From positions 186,001 to 250,000 of the forward strand of contig CANKYO010000007.1 of assembly GCA_947488175.1 (NCBI GenBank): a stretch of DNA of 64,000 nucleotides, in the 5' to 3' direction. Shown here piece by piece: positions 28,723-37,725 of this stretch (the stretch's first letter is position 1; every line of letters starts with the position of its first letter). Position numbers and translations under genes: made by a program. A model generated the notes under the pieces. That model was not told the origin of the DNA. It ran no database searches and was given only the letters and a program-made list of their open reading frames with translations. Origin of the DNA: an uncultured Paracoccaceae bacterium (GTDB taxonomy: Bacteria > Pseudomonadota > Alphaproteobacteria > Rhodobacterales > Rhodobacteraceae).

Positions 28723-28863
28723 ATTGCCCCATATCGCGGTCAACAGAGAGCAGTTATCCTGATCATCCACGCCCCCTTCCAAGCAAGGAGTGTCTTGGAC
28801 CAATACTGCGAAATCATGTGGTTTCGCGCAACGAGGATCGGCACGACCGAACGCCTGCGACGC

Positions 28864-29859
28864 TCAGTTCACCCTGATGCCGTTGTCGTCAAAACTGTAG
28901 GCGCTTTCGGGGTTGAAGCTGAGCCGGATCGTCTCTCCCTCAGCGACGGCGTGCTGCCCAAATAGCCGCGCTGCGATCTGATGCTCGCCAAATTGCGCAA
29001 TGACATTGGTATCGCCCCCCAGATGTTCGACATGGCTGACCGTGGTTTCCAGCTTCCCATTTGCATCAATGAAAAGATCCTCGGGGCGGACGCCCATGAT
29101 ATGGTGATCACCCGCGTTGATCAGGCCGGCGGGGAAAAAGTTCATCGACGGCGATCCCAAAAAACCCGCCACGAACTGATTGATCGGATTGTTATATAAT
29201 TCCATCGGGCTGCCGATCTGCTCGACCTGCCCGTCACGCAAAACCACGATCTTGTCGGCCAGCGTCATCGCCTCTGTCTGGTCGTGGGTGACATAGATCA
29301 TCGACGCGCCAAGTTGACGGTGCAGGTTGGCGATCTCGATCCGGGTATTCATGCGCAATGCGGCGTCCAGGTTCGAGAGCGGTTCGTCAAACAGAAACAG
29401 CTTCGGCTCGCGGACGATGGCGCGCCCGATCGCAACACGCTGGCGTTGTCCGCCTGACAGTTCCGATGGAAACCGGTCCAGATAGGGCGCCAGATCCAGC
29501 ATATCGGAGGCCTTGCGCACCCGGTCTTCAATGACCGATTTCGGTTGACGTTCCTGTTTGAGCGCGAGGGTCATGTTCCCCCGCACATTCAGATGCGGAT
29601 AGAGCGCATAGCTTTGGAACACCATGGCGATCCCGCGCTTCGACGGTGGTGTCAGGTTGACCATATCGCCAGCAATATGAATCTCACCGGAACTGGCGTC
29701 TTCCAACCCGGCGATGACCCGCAAAAGCGTTGACTTTCCGCAGCCAGACGGGCCGACAAAAACGACGAATTCACCTTCTTCGACCTCAAGGCTGATATCC
29801 TTGAGGACGTGAACGTCGCCAAAGGATTTGTTGACATTGGCAAGTTTCAGGGCAGTCAT
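28864..29859 (-). CDS. Sugar ABC transporter ATP-binding protein (MalK/UgpC type)
   Basis: A 331-residue ATPase of the CUT1 type. Walker A GPSGCGKST, the signature LSGGQRQRVAIGRA and Walker B LFLFDEP are intact, and a C-terminal TOBE/OB regulatory domain with GVRPED follows. It energises the two permeases encoded upstream on the same strand. It is the last gene of the operon and overlaps the Gfo/Idh gene by 4 bp. Confidence 0.93.
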   Translation of the reverse strand: MTALKLANVNKSFGDVHVLKDISLEVEEGEFVVFVGPSGCGKSTLLRVIAGLEDASSGEIHIAGDMVNLTPPSKRGIAMVFQSYALYPHLNVRGNMTLALKQERQPKSVIEDRVRKASDMLDLAPYLDRFPSELSGGQRQRVAIGRAIVREPKLFLFDEPLSNLDAALRMNTRIEIANLHRQLGASMIYVTHDQTEAMTLADKIVVLRDGQVEQIGSPMELYNNPINQFVAGFLGSPSMNFFPAGLINAGDHHIMGVRPEDLFIDANGKLETTVSHVEHLGGDTNVIAQFGEHQIAARLFGQHAVAEGETIRLSFNPESAYSFDDNGIRVN

Positions 29860-30890
29860 TTGGTGATCTCCGTGAGCGACACCGGCCGTTCGGTGCGGAT
29901 GCTTTCATCGGCCGCAAGACAAATGGCGAGCGAGCGTACCGCGTCGCGCATGTGGCGGCTTAGGTCGATATCCTCGGTCATTGCGCGAATGACAAAAGCC
30001 TGTTCAGCATCGCACAGGGCCTGATGGCCCGGCTCATCCGGCATGTCGATGTGGCGATCACCATCAGGTGTATGAACAAGGACCTGACCAACCCGGGTAT
30101 GGCCGTCAATATCCGATGACGCCCCCTTGTTGCCTTCCGTGATCGAAACCGCCCCATTCGGGCTGATGATATCTTTGACGAAAAACGCTGTCTCGGACAT
30201 CATCGGCCCCCAGCCGGCCTCGTACCAGCCGACCGAGCCATCGGCGAATGTGACCTGAAACTGACCGTAGTTATACATGTCCGGCGCGATCTCATCGCTG
30301 AGCCGCAATCCTATGCCGTGAACCCGAACCGGTGGCGCATCGGTGATCTGGCACATCACGTCCACATAATGAACACCGCAATCGACAATGGGCGAGGTCG
30401 TTTCCATCAGCGCCTTATGCGTCTCCCAAGCGGGCCCTGATGACTGCTGATTGAGGTTCAGCCGGAAAACATAAGGCCCACCGAGATCACGCGCTTCTGA
30501 AATCAGGCGAACCCATGACGGGTGGTGGCGCAGGATGTAGCCGACGACCAGTTTCCGGCCAGTGTCGATGGCTGTGTCGACGACGCGCTGCGCATCCTCT
30601 GCTGTCATCGCAAGCGGCTTTTCGACAAAGACATGTGCCCCCGCACGCATGGCGGCGATGGCGTATTCGGCATGCGTGTCGGTATAGGTCGCGATCACGG
30701 CAAGATCCGGTTTGGTCTGCGCAAGGGCGGTGGCGAAATCGTCGAAAGCCGGATAATGGGCCAGATCAGGATGACTGATCTGGCCGGTGCGATTCACCAG
30801 CCCGACGATCTCGGTTTCTGGATGGGCGTGATGGGCCAACGCGTGGGACAGCCCCATATTGCCCAACCCTGCAATCAGCACTTTGATCAT
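29856..30890 (-). CDS. Gfo/Idh/MocA family oxidoreductase
   Basis: A 344-residue NAD(P)-dependent sugar or sugar-derivative dehydrogenase. The Rossmann start MIKVLIAGLGNMG and the catalytic EKPLA motif near residue 95 are typical. The start at 30890 overlaps the permease stop by 4 bp (ATGA). Its place inside the transporter operon suggests that it acts on the imported sugar. The substrate is unknown; an amino sugar derivative is plausible from the neighbouring genes. Confidence 0.88.
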   Translation of the reverse strand: MIKVLIAGLGNMGLSHALAHHAHPETEIVGLVNRTGQISHPDLAHYPAFDDFATALAQTKPDLAVIATYTDTHAEYAIAAMRAGAHVFVEKPLAMTAEDAQRVVDTAIDTGRKLVVGYILRHHPSWVRLISEARDLGGPYVFRLNLNQQSSGPAWETHKALMETTSPIVDCGVHYVDVMCQITDAPPVRVHGIGLRLSDEIAPDMYNYGQFQVTFADGSVGWYEAGWGPMMSETAFFVKDIISPNGAVSITEGNKGASSDIDGHTRVGQVLVHTPDGDRHIDMPDEPGHQALCDAEQAFVIRAMTEDIDLSRHMRDAVRSLAICLAADESIRTERPVSLTEITK

Positions 30891-31726
30891 TTGACAGCTC
30901 CGGATGTCAGACCGCGGATCAGCTGCCGCGAGAAGATGACATAAAGAACGAGGACAGGAAGGATTGCCATGGACAGCGCCGACAAGACCGCATTCCAATC
31001 CGTCACGAACTGCCCGATGAAAACCTGACTGCCCAGCGTCAGCGTTTTTGTTTCTTCGGACGGGGCGAGGATCAGCGGAAACCACAGATCATTCCAGATC
31101 GGGATCATGTTGAACACTGCAACGGTGGCCATCGCGGGGCGGACCAGCGGCAGGACAAGCCGGAAAAAGATCGTGTATTCGCTCAGACCATCAATGCGCC
31201 CAGCATTCTTCAGATCATCGGACACCTGCCGCATGAACTCTGACAGGATGAAGACAGCCAGCGGCAAACCCTGTGCCGTGTAGACAAGGATGAGCGCCCA
31301 GAGGGTGTTGACCAGACCCGTCGCCACCATCAGTTCAAGTATCGCCACCGTCCCGATGCGGATCGGGATCATGATGCCCAGAGCTAGATAAAGGCCCATC
31401 AGCATGTTCCCTCTGAACCGGTATTCGCTGAGCGCGTAGGCCGCCATCGCCCCGAAAAGCAGGATGAAGAACAACGACACCACCGTCACGATCATCGAAT
31501 TCTGGAAGTAGAGAAAGAAATCCCCCTGCTTCATCACGGTTTCATAACCGATGGTCGAAAAGCTTTCGGCATCGGGCAGACCGAGCGGATCGCGAAAGAT
31601 CGCGCGACGCTCCTTGAAGCTGTTGATCAGGATGATGAAAACCGGAAACAGGGCAATCAGCGTGTACAGGATCAGCGCCCCGTGCATCAACGTGGTGTTT
31701 AGCGGATTTGTGCGCGCTTGGTTCAT
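30887..31726 (-). CDS. Sugar ABC transporter permease (MalG type)
   Basis: A 279-residue inner-membrane protein with six helices. The EAA-type loop DDLKNAGRIDGLSEYTIFFR, which contacts the ATPase, is conserved. The start MNQARTNPLNTTL at 31726 is chosen because upstream codons overlap the preceding permease gene. Together with the next permease it forms the channel of a CUT1 importer. Confidence 0.92.
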   Translation of the reverse strand: MNQARTNPLNTTLMHGALILYTLIALFPVFIILINSFKERRAIFRDPLGLPDAESFSTIGYETVMKQGDFFLYFQNSMIVTVVSLFFILLFGAMAAYALSEYRFRGNMLMGLYLALGIMIPIRIGTVAILELMVATGLVNTLWALILVYTAQGLPLAVFILSEFMRQVSDDLKNAGRIDGLSEYTIFFRLVLPLVRPAMATVAVFNMIPIWNDLWFPLILAPSEETKTLTLGSQVFIGQFVTDWNAVLSALSMAILPVLVLYVIFSRQLIRGLTSGAVK

Positions 31727-31736
31727 TAATCCGTCC

Positions 31737-32651
31737 TTAGAGCTGATAGCGGCGCATCCGGGTCTGGATCGCAAACAGATAGATGCAGACGCCCAGCAGG
31801 ATGATGGCGAACATCGCGCCAGCGATGGCCGAACCCATATGCGGATCGCCAAGCTGCAATTGGAAGCCAAAGAAGGTGCGGTACATGAACGTACCAAGGA
31901 TATCAGTCGAATAATCCGGGCCAGCCAGCGCGCCTTGTGCGGCATAGATCAGATCGAAAGCATTGAAATTGCCCACGAAGGTCAGGATGGAAATGATCCC
32001 GATAGACGGCAGGATCAACGGCAGCTTGATCTTCCAGAAAGCCGACATGCCAGTGATGCCATCAACCTCGCCAGCCTCCAGTATCTCTTCTGGGATCGTC
32101 AAAAGCGCGGCATAGATCAACATCATCGGGATGCCGACAAACTGCCACACCGACACTAGCGCAAGCGTGGTCAGCGCATATTCCTCTTTGCCCAGCCAGG
32201 GCGCAAAGAGCGATTTAAGGCCAATCGCATCAAGCATTGAGGGTGCGATGCCCCAGATCGGTGACAGGATCAGTTTCCAGGCAAAACCGACGATGACAAA
32301 TGACAGGATCGTGGGGATGAAGATTGCCGACCGATAAAGCGCGGCAAAGCGCAGGCGTGGATGGCTCAGAATGGCGGCAAGTGCGATCCCGATCGGGTTC
32401 TGTACCAGCATGTGGATGATAAAGAACCAGAAATTGTTGCCCAGCGCGTTCCAGAACTGTTCGGCCCAGATCGGATCGAAAAACAGGGTTTGAAAGTTCT
32501 CAAGACCCACAAAAACGCGTTCCCGATCAACACGGGTATAAAGCGCGAGCCGTAGCGTATTGAACAGCGGGAAAATCATCACAGCCGAGTAGACGATGAC
32601 GGCTGGCGCTAGGAACACGGCAATATGCCAGCGGATACGGGCGCGTTTCAT
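31737..32651 (-). CDS. Sugar ABC transporter permease (MalF type)
   Basis: A 304-residue inner-membrane protein with six helices and the EAA loop EILEAGEVDGITGMSAFWKI. It begins MKRARIRWHIAVFLAPAVIV and is 10 bp upstream of the second permease. It is separated from the binding-protein gene by 69 bp containing a hairpin. Confidence 0.92.
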   Translation of the reverse strand: MKRARIRWHIAVFLAPAVIVYSAVMIFPLFNTLRLALYTRVDRERVFVGLENFQTLFFDPIWAEQFWNALGNNFWFFIIHMLVQNPIGIALAAILSHPRLRFAALYRSAIFIPTILSFVIVGFAWKLILSPIWGIAPSMLDAIGLKSLFAPWLGKEEYALTTLALVSVWQFVGIPMMLIYAALLTIPEEILEAGEVDGITGMSAFWKIKLPLILPSIGIISILTFVGNFNAFDLIYAAQGALAGPDYSTDILGTFMYRTFFGFQLQLGDPHMGSAIAGAMFAIILLGVCIYLFAIQTRMRRYQL

Positions 32652-32675
32652 GGCTTTTACTCCGGATCAGAGGAC

Positions 32676-32699
32676 CCCGGGCGCATAGTGACGCCCGGG
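32676..32699 (-). other. Hairpin between binding-protein and permease genes
   Basis: CCCGGGCG at 32676-32683 pairs with CGCCCGGG at 32692-32699 across an 8-base loop, with no T run. This position commonly protects the binding-protein mRNA or partly terminates transcription, giving more binding protein than permease. Confidence 0.6.
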
Positions 32700-32720
32700 A
32701 CCTGTGCAGCAAAAAAGATG

Positions 32721-33974
32721 TTACTGCTGCGGTTCGTACCAGCTCGCCAGCCCATCCTGCAGTTGCTGACCCAGTTCGTCCGGTGTTGCAGCACCCTTGA
32801 TGGCAGCGACCGACGCACCCCAAGTCTCGTTTTCGAGGTTGGGTGTTCCCCGCGACAGGATCTGATAGGTGGACCGGATTGTGCTTTCGCATTCGTCGCG
32901 CCAACCGACGATCTCCTTGGCCAGCGGATCTTCCAGTTCAACCGGCGTTGAAGAAAGCGGGAAGAAACCGGGCAGCGCATTGCCGAAAATCTCTGCAAAC
33001 TCAGGACTTGCCACCCAGGCAAGGAATGTTTTTGCAGCTTCGGGATGATCGGTTGCCGCATTCATGCCGATACCGATATCCGTATGGTCAGAGATATAGC
33101 AGGTGTCGCCGGCATTCTGGACGGGCGGTTTGAATGCTCCCATTTCAAAATCAGCCTGCGCGTTAAAGCCCGATATCTCCCATGATCCGGCGGGATAGAT
33201 CGCCGCGCGACCGAGGGTGAAAATGTTCTGGCTGTCCGGATAGGTCTGGGCCTCATAACCGTCTCCTAGATACCCGCCCCAACGTGCCAGCGTCGCATAA
33301 GGCGCGGTCCACTGCGGATCGGTTAGCTTTTGGTCGCCAGCGATAAGCGCCTGACGGCCCTCTTCGCCCTTCCAGTAGTTCGGCCCGATATTGTTGTAAC
33401 CCATGGTGGCCGCTTCCCATTGGTCGTTGGTTCCCATGGCCATTGGAATGTAGCTGCCGTCGTCCTTGATTGCGTCAAGAACGGCAAAGAATTCCCCTTC
33501 GGTCGTGGGGACCTCAAGGCCGAGTTCGGCAAATGCGTCCTTGTTGTAGATGAACCCGTGGATCACCGACGCCATCGGCACACAGAAGGTCGCGGCACCA
33601 TCATCAGTCTGCCACGCCGACTTTGCCACATCAGAGAAATTCGACATGGCATCCAGATCTGAAAGGTCGGTCAAATGTCCTGCGTCATAAAGTGCCAGCG
33701 AGGCATCGAACGGGCGGCAGGTGATCAGGTCTCCGGCTGAGCCTGCGTCCAGCTTTGAATTCAGAACCGCGTTGTATTCGGCCGGGGCGGATGGTGTGAA
33801 TTCCACCTTGATGTCAGGGTGTTGTGCCTCAAATGCCGGAATGATCTCATCCTGCCAAAGGGTCAGGTCATCATTGCGCCAGCTTTCGATTGTCAGCGTC
33901 ACCTCCTGTGCCGCGACGCCTGTTGTCACCAGCGCAGTTGATGCCAGCGCAAGTCCAAGTGTTCTAAGTTGCAT
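32721..33974 (-). CDS. Sugar ABC transporter substrate-binding protein (family 1)
   Basis: A 417-residue periplasmic protein with a signal peptide of about 22 residues ending GVAAQ. VTLTIESWRNDDLTLWQDEI starts the mature domain, and the pattern ...IIPAFEAQHPDIKVEF is that of CUT1 family binding proteins. The ligand is a sugar, probably an amino sugar from the surrounding murQ, nagA and GH20 genes. It is 25 bp downstream of murQ and likely cotranscribed with it. Confidence 0.9.
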   Translation of the reverse strand: MQLRTLGLALASTALVTTGVAAQEVTLTIESWRNDDLTLWQDEIIPAFEAQHPDIKVEFTPSAPAEYNAVLNSKLDAGSAGDLITCRPFDASLALYDAGHLTDLSDLDAMSNFSDVAKSAWQTDDGAATFCVPMASVIHGFIYNKDAFAELGLEVPTTEGEFFAVLDAIKDDGSYIPMAMGTNDQWEAATMGYNNIGPNYWKGEEGRQALIAGDQKLTDPQWTAPYATLARWGGYLGDGYEAQTYPDSQNIFTLGRAAIYPAGSWEISGFNAQADFEMGAFKPPVQNAGDTCYISDHTDIGIGMNAATDHPEAAKTFLAWVASPEFAEIFGNALPGFFPLSSTPVELEDPLAKEIVGWRDECESTIRSTYQILSRGTPNLENETWGASVAAIKGAATPDELGQQLQDGLASWYEPQQ

Positions 33975-33999
33975 AGTTTTCCTCCCAGTTGAAAACGTG

Positions 34000-34887
34000 T
34001 CAGGTTTTATACGCCAAAGCAGCCCGCAAATGTCCTTCGGTTTCGCGAAGAATGGTTTTTGCCCGGCTGACAGAGATACCTTTTGCCGCGATCAGAATTG
34101 CCGGTTTCACCTCGCCCCCGGTCGCGTCAAGTGCGGCAGACGCCACATCGTCAGCCGCCCCGGTCACCCGACAAATCATGGCATGTGCCCGCTTGCGAAG
34201 CTTGATGTTATCCGCGCGGACATTCACCATCATCCCGTCGTAAACATGACCCAGTTCGATGGCCATGAGCGTTGATAGCATGTTCAGCGCGATTTTCTGT
34301 GCTGTCCCTGCCCCCATGCGGGTGGATCCTGCCAGAACTTCCGGCGGGGTCAAAATCGCGATGGGGTGATCGGCACCATCCAGAAGCGGTGCGTCCGGGT
34401 TGTTGGCGATGGCGATGATCGCCACCTCCTGGCGACGAGCGAGCCCCGCCGCGGCAAGCGTGTAGGGCGTCGAACCGCTGGCAGAGACGGCAATCATCGT
34501 ATCTTTTGACGACAGATCTGACAGCGCCTGTTCCAGATCGGCGGTATCATCCTCGGGCCCGCCCGGCATCTCGACCCCGGTGGGCAGCCCGCCCGCCATA
34601 TGAATGCGAAGCTGCGATGCTGCGATCGAGAATGTGCCGCCCAACTCCAACGCGTCAGCGGCAGCCATCAGACCAGATGATCCGGCAGCCACATAGTGAA
34701 TAATGCCACCGTCACGAATTGTCCGCGCTAATGTCGCGGCGGCCTTTGCGATGTCAGGGGCAACATCACAAACCGCTGCCGCTGCAGCGATCTGACCTTC
34801 TGCAAGAAGCAGCGCGGCCTGCGGCAGCGACCGCTTGTCCAGCCCCATTGCCTGGTCGTGAAATGCTTCCGTACCAATGGTGTTCAT
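34000..34887 (-). CDS. murQ: N-acetylmuramic acid 6-phosphate etherase
   Basis: A 295-residue SIS-domain enzyme that removes the D-lactyl ether of MurNAc-6-phosphate to give GlcNAc-6-phosphate, feeding NagA. AAGSSGLMAAADALELGGTF holds the phosphosugar site with E81 in the catalytic position, and GSTRMGAGTAQK at 187-198 is the MurQ/GckR signature. It is the first gene of the minus-strand operon and is divergent from the kinase gene. A related phosphosugar-binding regulator is a less likely alternative. Confidence 0.9.
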   Translation of the reverse strand: MNTIGTEAFHDQAMGLDKRSLPQAALLLAEGQIAAAAAVCDVAPDIAKAAATLARTIRDGGIIHYVAAGSSGLMAAADALELGGTFSIAASQLRIHMAGGLPTGVEMPGGPEDDTADLEQALSDLSSKDTMIAVSASGSTPYTLAAAGLARRQEVAIIAIANNPDAPLLDGADHPIAILTPPEVLAGSTRMGAGTAQKIALNMLSTLMAIELGHVYDGMMVNVRADNIKLRKRAHAMICRVTGAADDVASAALDATGGEVKPAILIAAKGISVSRAKTILRETEGHLRAALAYKT

Positions 34888-34914
34888 CGTGATTCCTTAG
34901 CAGCAATAGCTAAG

Positions 34915-35039
34915 ATACCTTTTTAATACCTTTTGTCCAGAGCATTTTCATTTTCGATTTTTTGCTCAACTTTAAGTGTATAAAGAGCGAATAAAGCAGA
35001 TTTGGTATCAATATGGCCTTTATTTCGGTATATTGGTAT
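34915..35039. promoter_or_regulatory. Divergent promoter with repeated ATACC / GGTAT half-sites
   Basis: In the 167-bp AT-rich gap between murQ and the kinase, ATACC occurs at 34915-34919 and 34926-34930, 11 bp apart. Its complement GGTAT occurs at 35004-35008, 35027-35031 and 35035-35039. The two groups point towards each other from the two promoters. They are good candidates for the binding sites of the HutC-type GntR regulator encoded at 35930. Confidence 0.5.
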
Positions 35040-35054
35040 TATATAGGTGTTTCT

Positions 35055-35933
35055 ATGAATGATTCATCATCCGGTCCGGTTCTCGCTATTGATGGCGGCG
35101 GCACCCGCTGTCGGATCGCGCTGTGCGATGGTCAGGACATTACCACGGTGGAAACCGGCCCAGCCAATGTCTCGACCGATTTCGCGGGGGGCGTGCAGCA
35201 GATCCTGGCAGGACTTGAGATGCTTGCAACGCAAACGGGCCGCAAGCTCGACGATCTTGTTGGATACCCTGCATTTGTCGGCCTTGCCGGTGTTTCGGGC
35301 CCCAAGATCGCGGACCGGTTGAAAGCCGCGCTCCCACTGCGGCACGCACGGATTGAAGACGACAGGCCAGCAGCCGTTCGGGGCGCGCTGGGTGAAAAGG
35401 ACGGCGCAATCGCGCATTGCGGCACCGGGTCCTTTTATGGCGCGCAAAAGGCGGGCGCGATGCGTTTCTCCGGCGGGTGGGGTTCAGTGTTGGGTGATGA
35501 GGCATCCGCGCAATGGGTCGGCCGGACAGCACTCAGATTGACACTTGAAACGGTGGACGGGCGTTTCCAGTCGACACCGTTGGCCCAAAAACTGCTCGAC
35601 AGGTTTGACGGCGCAGAGGGGATTGTCCGTTTTGCTGGCAATGCACGACCGTCGGAATTTGGCGCACTTGCACCCATGGTGACAGAATCTGCCAATGAAA
35701 ATGATGTGCTCGGGCGACAGGTCATGTCCGCCGGTGCCGCTGATATCGCCCGAAGCCTTCCGCTGATTGGCTGGGTGCCCGGAAGTGCTATCTGCCTCAC
35801 GGGCGGTATCGGCCCTCATTTTGGCCCCTTTCTTCTTGAACCGATGCAGGCCGACCTGACAAAGCCGCGAGGCGAACCGCTATCGGGGGCCGTGTCACTG
35901 GCCCGAGAGCTGATTCAGGAGACCAAAGAATGA
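35055..35933 (+). CDS. BadF/BadG-type amino sugar kinase (GlcNAc or related)
   Basis: A 292-residue ASKHA-fold kinase. LAIDGGGTRCRIAL is the phosphate-1 loop and AHCGTGSFYG the phosphate-2 loop. Members of this group phosphorylate N-acetylglucosamine or glucosamine; in the Vibrio chitobiose operon such a kinase makes GlcNAc-6-P. The ATG at 35055 (MNDSSSGPVLAIDGGGTR) is preferred to an in-frame ATG at 35013, which overlaps the putative operator. It overlaps the regulator gene by 4 bp. MurNAc is an alternative substrate. Confidence 0.85.
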   Translation: MNDSSSGPVLAIDGGGTRCRIALCDGQDITTVETGPANVSTDFAGGVQQILAGLEMLATQTGRKLDDLVGYPAFVGLAGVSGPKIADRLKAALPLRHARIEDDRPAAVRGALGEKDGAIAHCGTGSFYGAQKAGAMRFSGGWGSVLGDEASAQWVGRTALRLTLETVDGRFQSTPLAQKLLDRFDGAEGIVRFAGNARPSEFGALAPMVTESANENDVLGRQVMSAGAADIARSLPLIGWVPGSAICLTGGIGPHFGPFLLEPMQADLTKPRGEPLSGAVSLARELIQETKE

Positions 35934-36679
35934 GCGTGGTTGAGTTCCTGAAACCCGAAGGGTGGCTTGGTGAAAACGGAGGGCCGCGCTACGTCCAGCT
36001 GCGCCAACGACTTGAAACAGGTATCGAAAACGGCGTTCTGCCACCGAACTCATCCCTGCCGCCCGAGCGCGAGATTGCCGAGATCACGGACCTTTCCCGT
36101 GTCACCGTCCGAAAGGCCATTCAGGAGCTTGTGCGCGAAGGCCTTATCGAACAGCGCCAGGGATCCGGCTCCTTCATTCGCGAGGCGACAAAGCGCGTAG
36201 AGCAATCGCTTCGGCACCTCACGTCGTTTACCGAAGACATGGCAAGTCGCGGGCTCGATACCACATCTCAGTGGCTGGAACGGGGCGTGTTTCTGGCCAC
36301 ACCAACCGAAGTGAAGGTGCTGGATTTGCCCGAAGGGGCCGAAGTGGCACGGATTTACCGGTTGCGCGAAGCTGGCGGGCAACCCATGGCGCTGGAGCGT
36401 GCCACGCTGCCGCTCGAAATTCTGCCCAATCCGCTTGAAGTCAAAACGTCGCTTTATGACGTGCTGGACCGGCTCGGACACCGCCCGGTGAATGCGGTCC
36501 AGAAAATTTCGGCCATCAACCTCGAGACCCGCGAGGCGGAACTTCTTGATGTGCCCGAGGGGGCAGCGGGGCTGTCTATCGAACGCACCTCTTACCTCGC
36601 GAGCGGTCAGGTCGCGGAACTGACCCGATCACTCTATCGCGGCGATGCCTATGATTTTGTGGCTGAGCTGCGCCTATGA
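35930..36679 (+). CDS. GntR family regulator, HutC/UTRA type (NagR-like)
   Basis: A 249-residue repressor. The winged helix (LPPEREIAEITDLSRVTVRKAIQELVREG) spans about residues 20-85 and a UTRA ligand domain fills the rest. Regulators of this type beside nagA usually sense GlcNAc-6-P or GlcN-6-P. It overlaps the kinase (ATGA) and is followed directly by the SIS gene, so it is autoregulated if it binds the GGTAT sites upstream. Confidence 0.88.
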   Translation: MSVVEFLKPEGWLGENGGPRYVQLRQRLETGIENGVLPPNSSLPPEREIAEITDLSRVTVRKAIQELVREGLIEQRQGSGSFIREATKRVEQSLRHLTSFTEDMASRGLDTTSQWLERGVFLATPTEVKVLDLPEGAEVARIYRLREAGGQPMALERATLPLEILPNPLEVKTSLYDVLDRLGHRPVNAVQKISAINLETREAELLDVPEGAAGLSIERTSYLASGQVAELTRSLYRGDAYDFVAELRL

Positions 36680-36696
36680 CGGAAAGGCAAACAGCA

Positions 36697-37725
36697 ATGA
36701 CCCGCAATGCGTCACTGATGTATCAGGAAATACGCGAAATCCCCGATGCGGTGGATCGGCTTCTGGCCAAGGGCAGCGACGCCATCGCCGCTGCGGCCCG
36801 GTCTGCGGGCGCCATCAATCCCGCCTACTTCATTTCGGTCGCCCGGGGTTCTTCAGACCATGCCGCCTCCTATCTGAAATATGTCAGCGAGCTTGCGTTG
36901 CAGCGCCCGATGGCCTCTGTCGGGCCATCGGTCAACTCGATCTATGGCGTGGAGCTCAACGCGAAGGGCGCGGTTTGTCTTTCCGTGTCCCAATCAGGTC
37001 AAAGCCCTGATATCGTCCGGCTGACCGAGGCCTTGCGCAACAGCGGGGCGCTGGTCGTGGCAATTACAAATGATGCCGGATCACCGCTGGCCGGAGTGGC
37101 CGACGCGACACTACCCCTTCATGCCGGGCCTGAACATAGCGTTGCGGCCACCAAGACATTCGTTACCTCACTGGTGGCCGGGCTTTTGTTTCTGGCCGAA
37201 ATGAAGGGCGATGCCGAACTTATCGCGGCGATCCGTGCCCTTCCCGACTCACTTGAGCGCGCAACGCGCTGCGACTGGTCAGCGGCGGCGGAAGCCATTG
37301 ACGGGACGTCCCTGTTCACACTCGGACGCGGCCCATCCTGGGCGATCTCGAATGAGGCCGCCTTGAAATTCAAGGAAACATGCTTGATCCATGCCGAAAG
37401 CTATTCATCGGCAGAGGTACTGCATGGCCCGGTATCCATCGTTGGAAACGGCTTTCCGGTGATCGCCTTTGCCGCCGCTGACCGGGCCGAGGACAGCATC
37501 GCCGAAACGGCGGATATTTTGGCCGAAAAAGGCGCCCGCGTCTTTGCGGTGACAAACCGAACCACGCGGGCAACAACCTTACCCCACGTGCGCACCGGGC
37601 ACTGGTTGACGGACCCGATCGCGGCCATTGTGTCGTTTTACGGGATGGTCGAAACGGTTGCGGTGGCACGCGGTATTGACCCCGACAGGCCCCGCCACCT
37701 CAACAAGGTCACGGAAACGGTATGA
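36697..37725 (+). CDS. SIS-domain glucosamine-6-phosphate deaminase (NagB-II type)
   Basis: A 342-residue protein with two SIS domains, like the isomerase half of GlmS. SVARGSSDHAASYLKY, SVSQSGQSPDIV and GPEHSVAATKTF are the phosphosugar-binding loops, and the C-terminus HLNKVTETV matches the family. Without a glutaminase domain it most likely deaminates glucosamine-6-P to fructose-6-P, replacing classical NagB. The ATG at 36697 follows GGAAAGG; an ATG at 36676 overlapping the regulator stop is also possible. Its gene overlaps nagA by 4 bp. Confidence 0.88.
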   Translation: MTRNASLMYQEIREIPDAVDRLLAKGSDAIAAAARSAGAINPAYFISVARGSSDHAASYLKYVSELALQRPMASVGPSVNSIYGVELNAKGAVCLSVSQSGQSPDIVRLTEALRNSGALVVAITNDAGSPLAGVADATLPLHAGPEHSVAATKTFVTSLVAGLLFLAEMKGDAELIAAIRALPDSLERATRCDWSAAAEAIDGTSLFTLGRGPSWAISNEAALKFKETCLIHAESYSSAEVLHGPVSIVGNGFPVIAFAAADRAEDSIAETADILAEKGARVFAVTNRTTRATTLPHVRTGHWLTDPIAAIVSFYGMVETVAVARGIDPDRPRHLNKVTETV

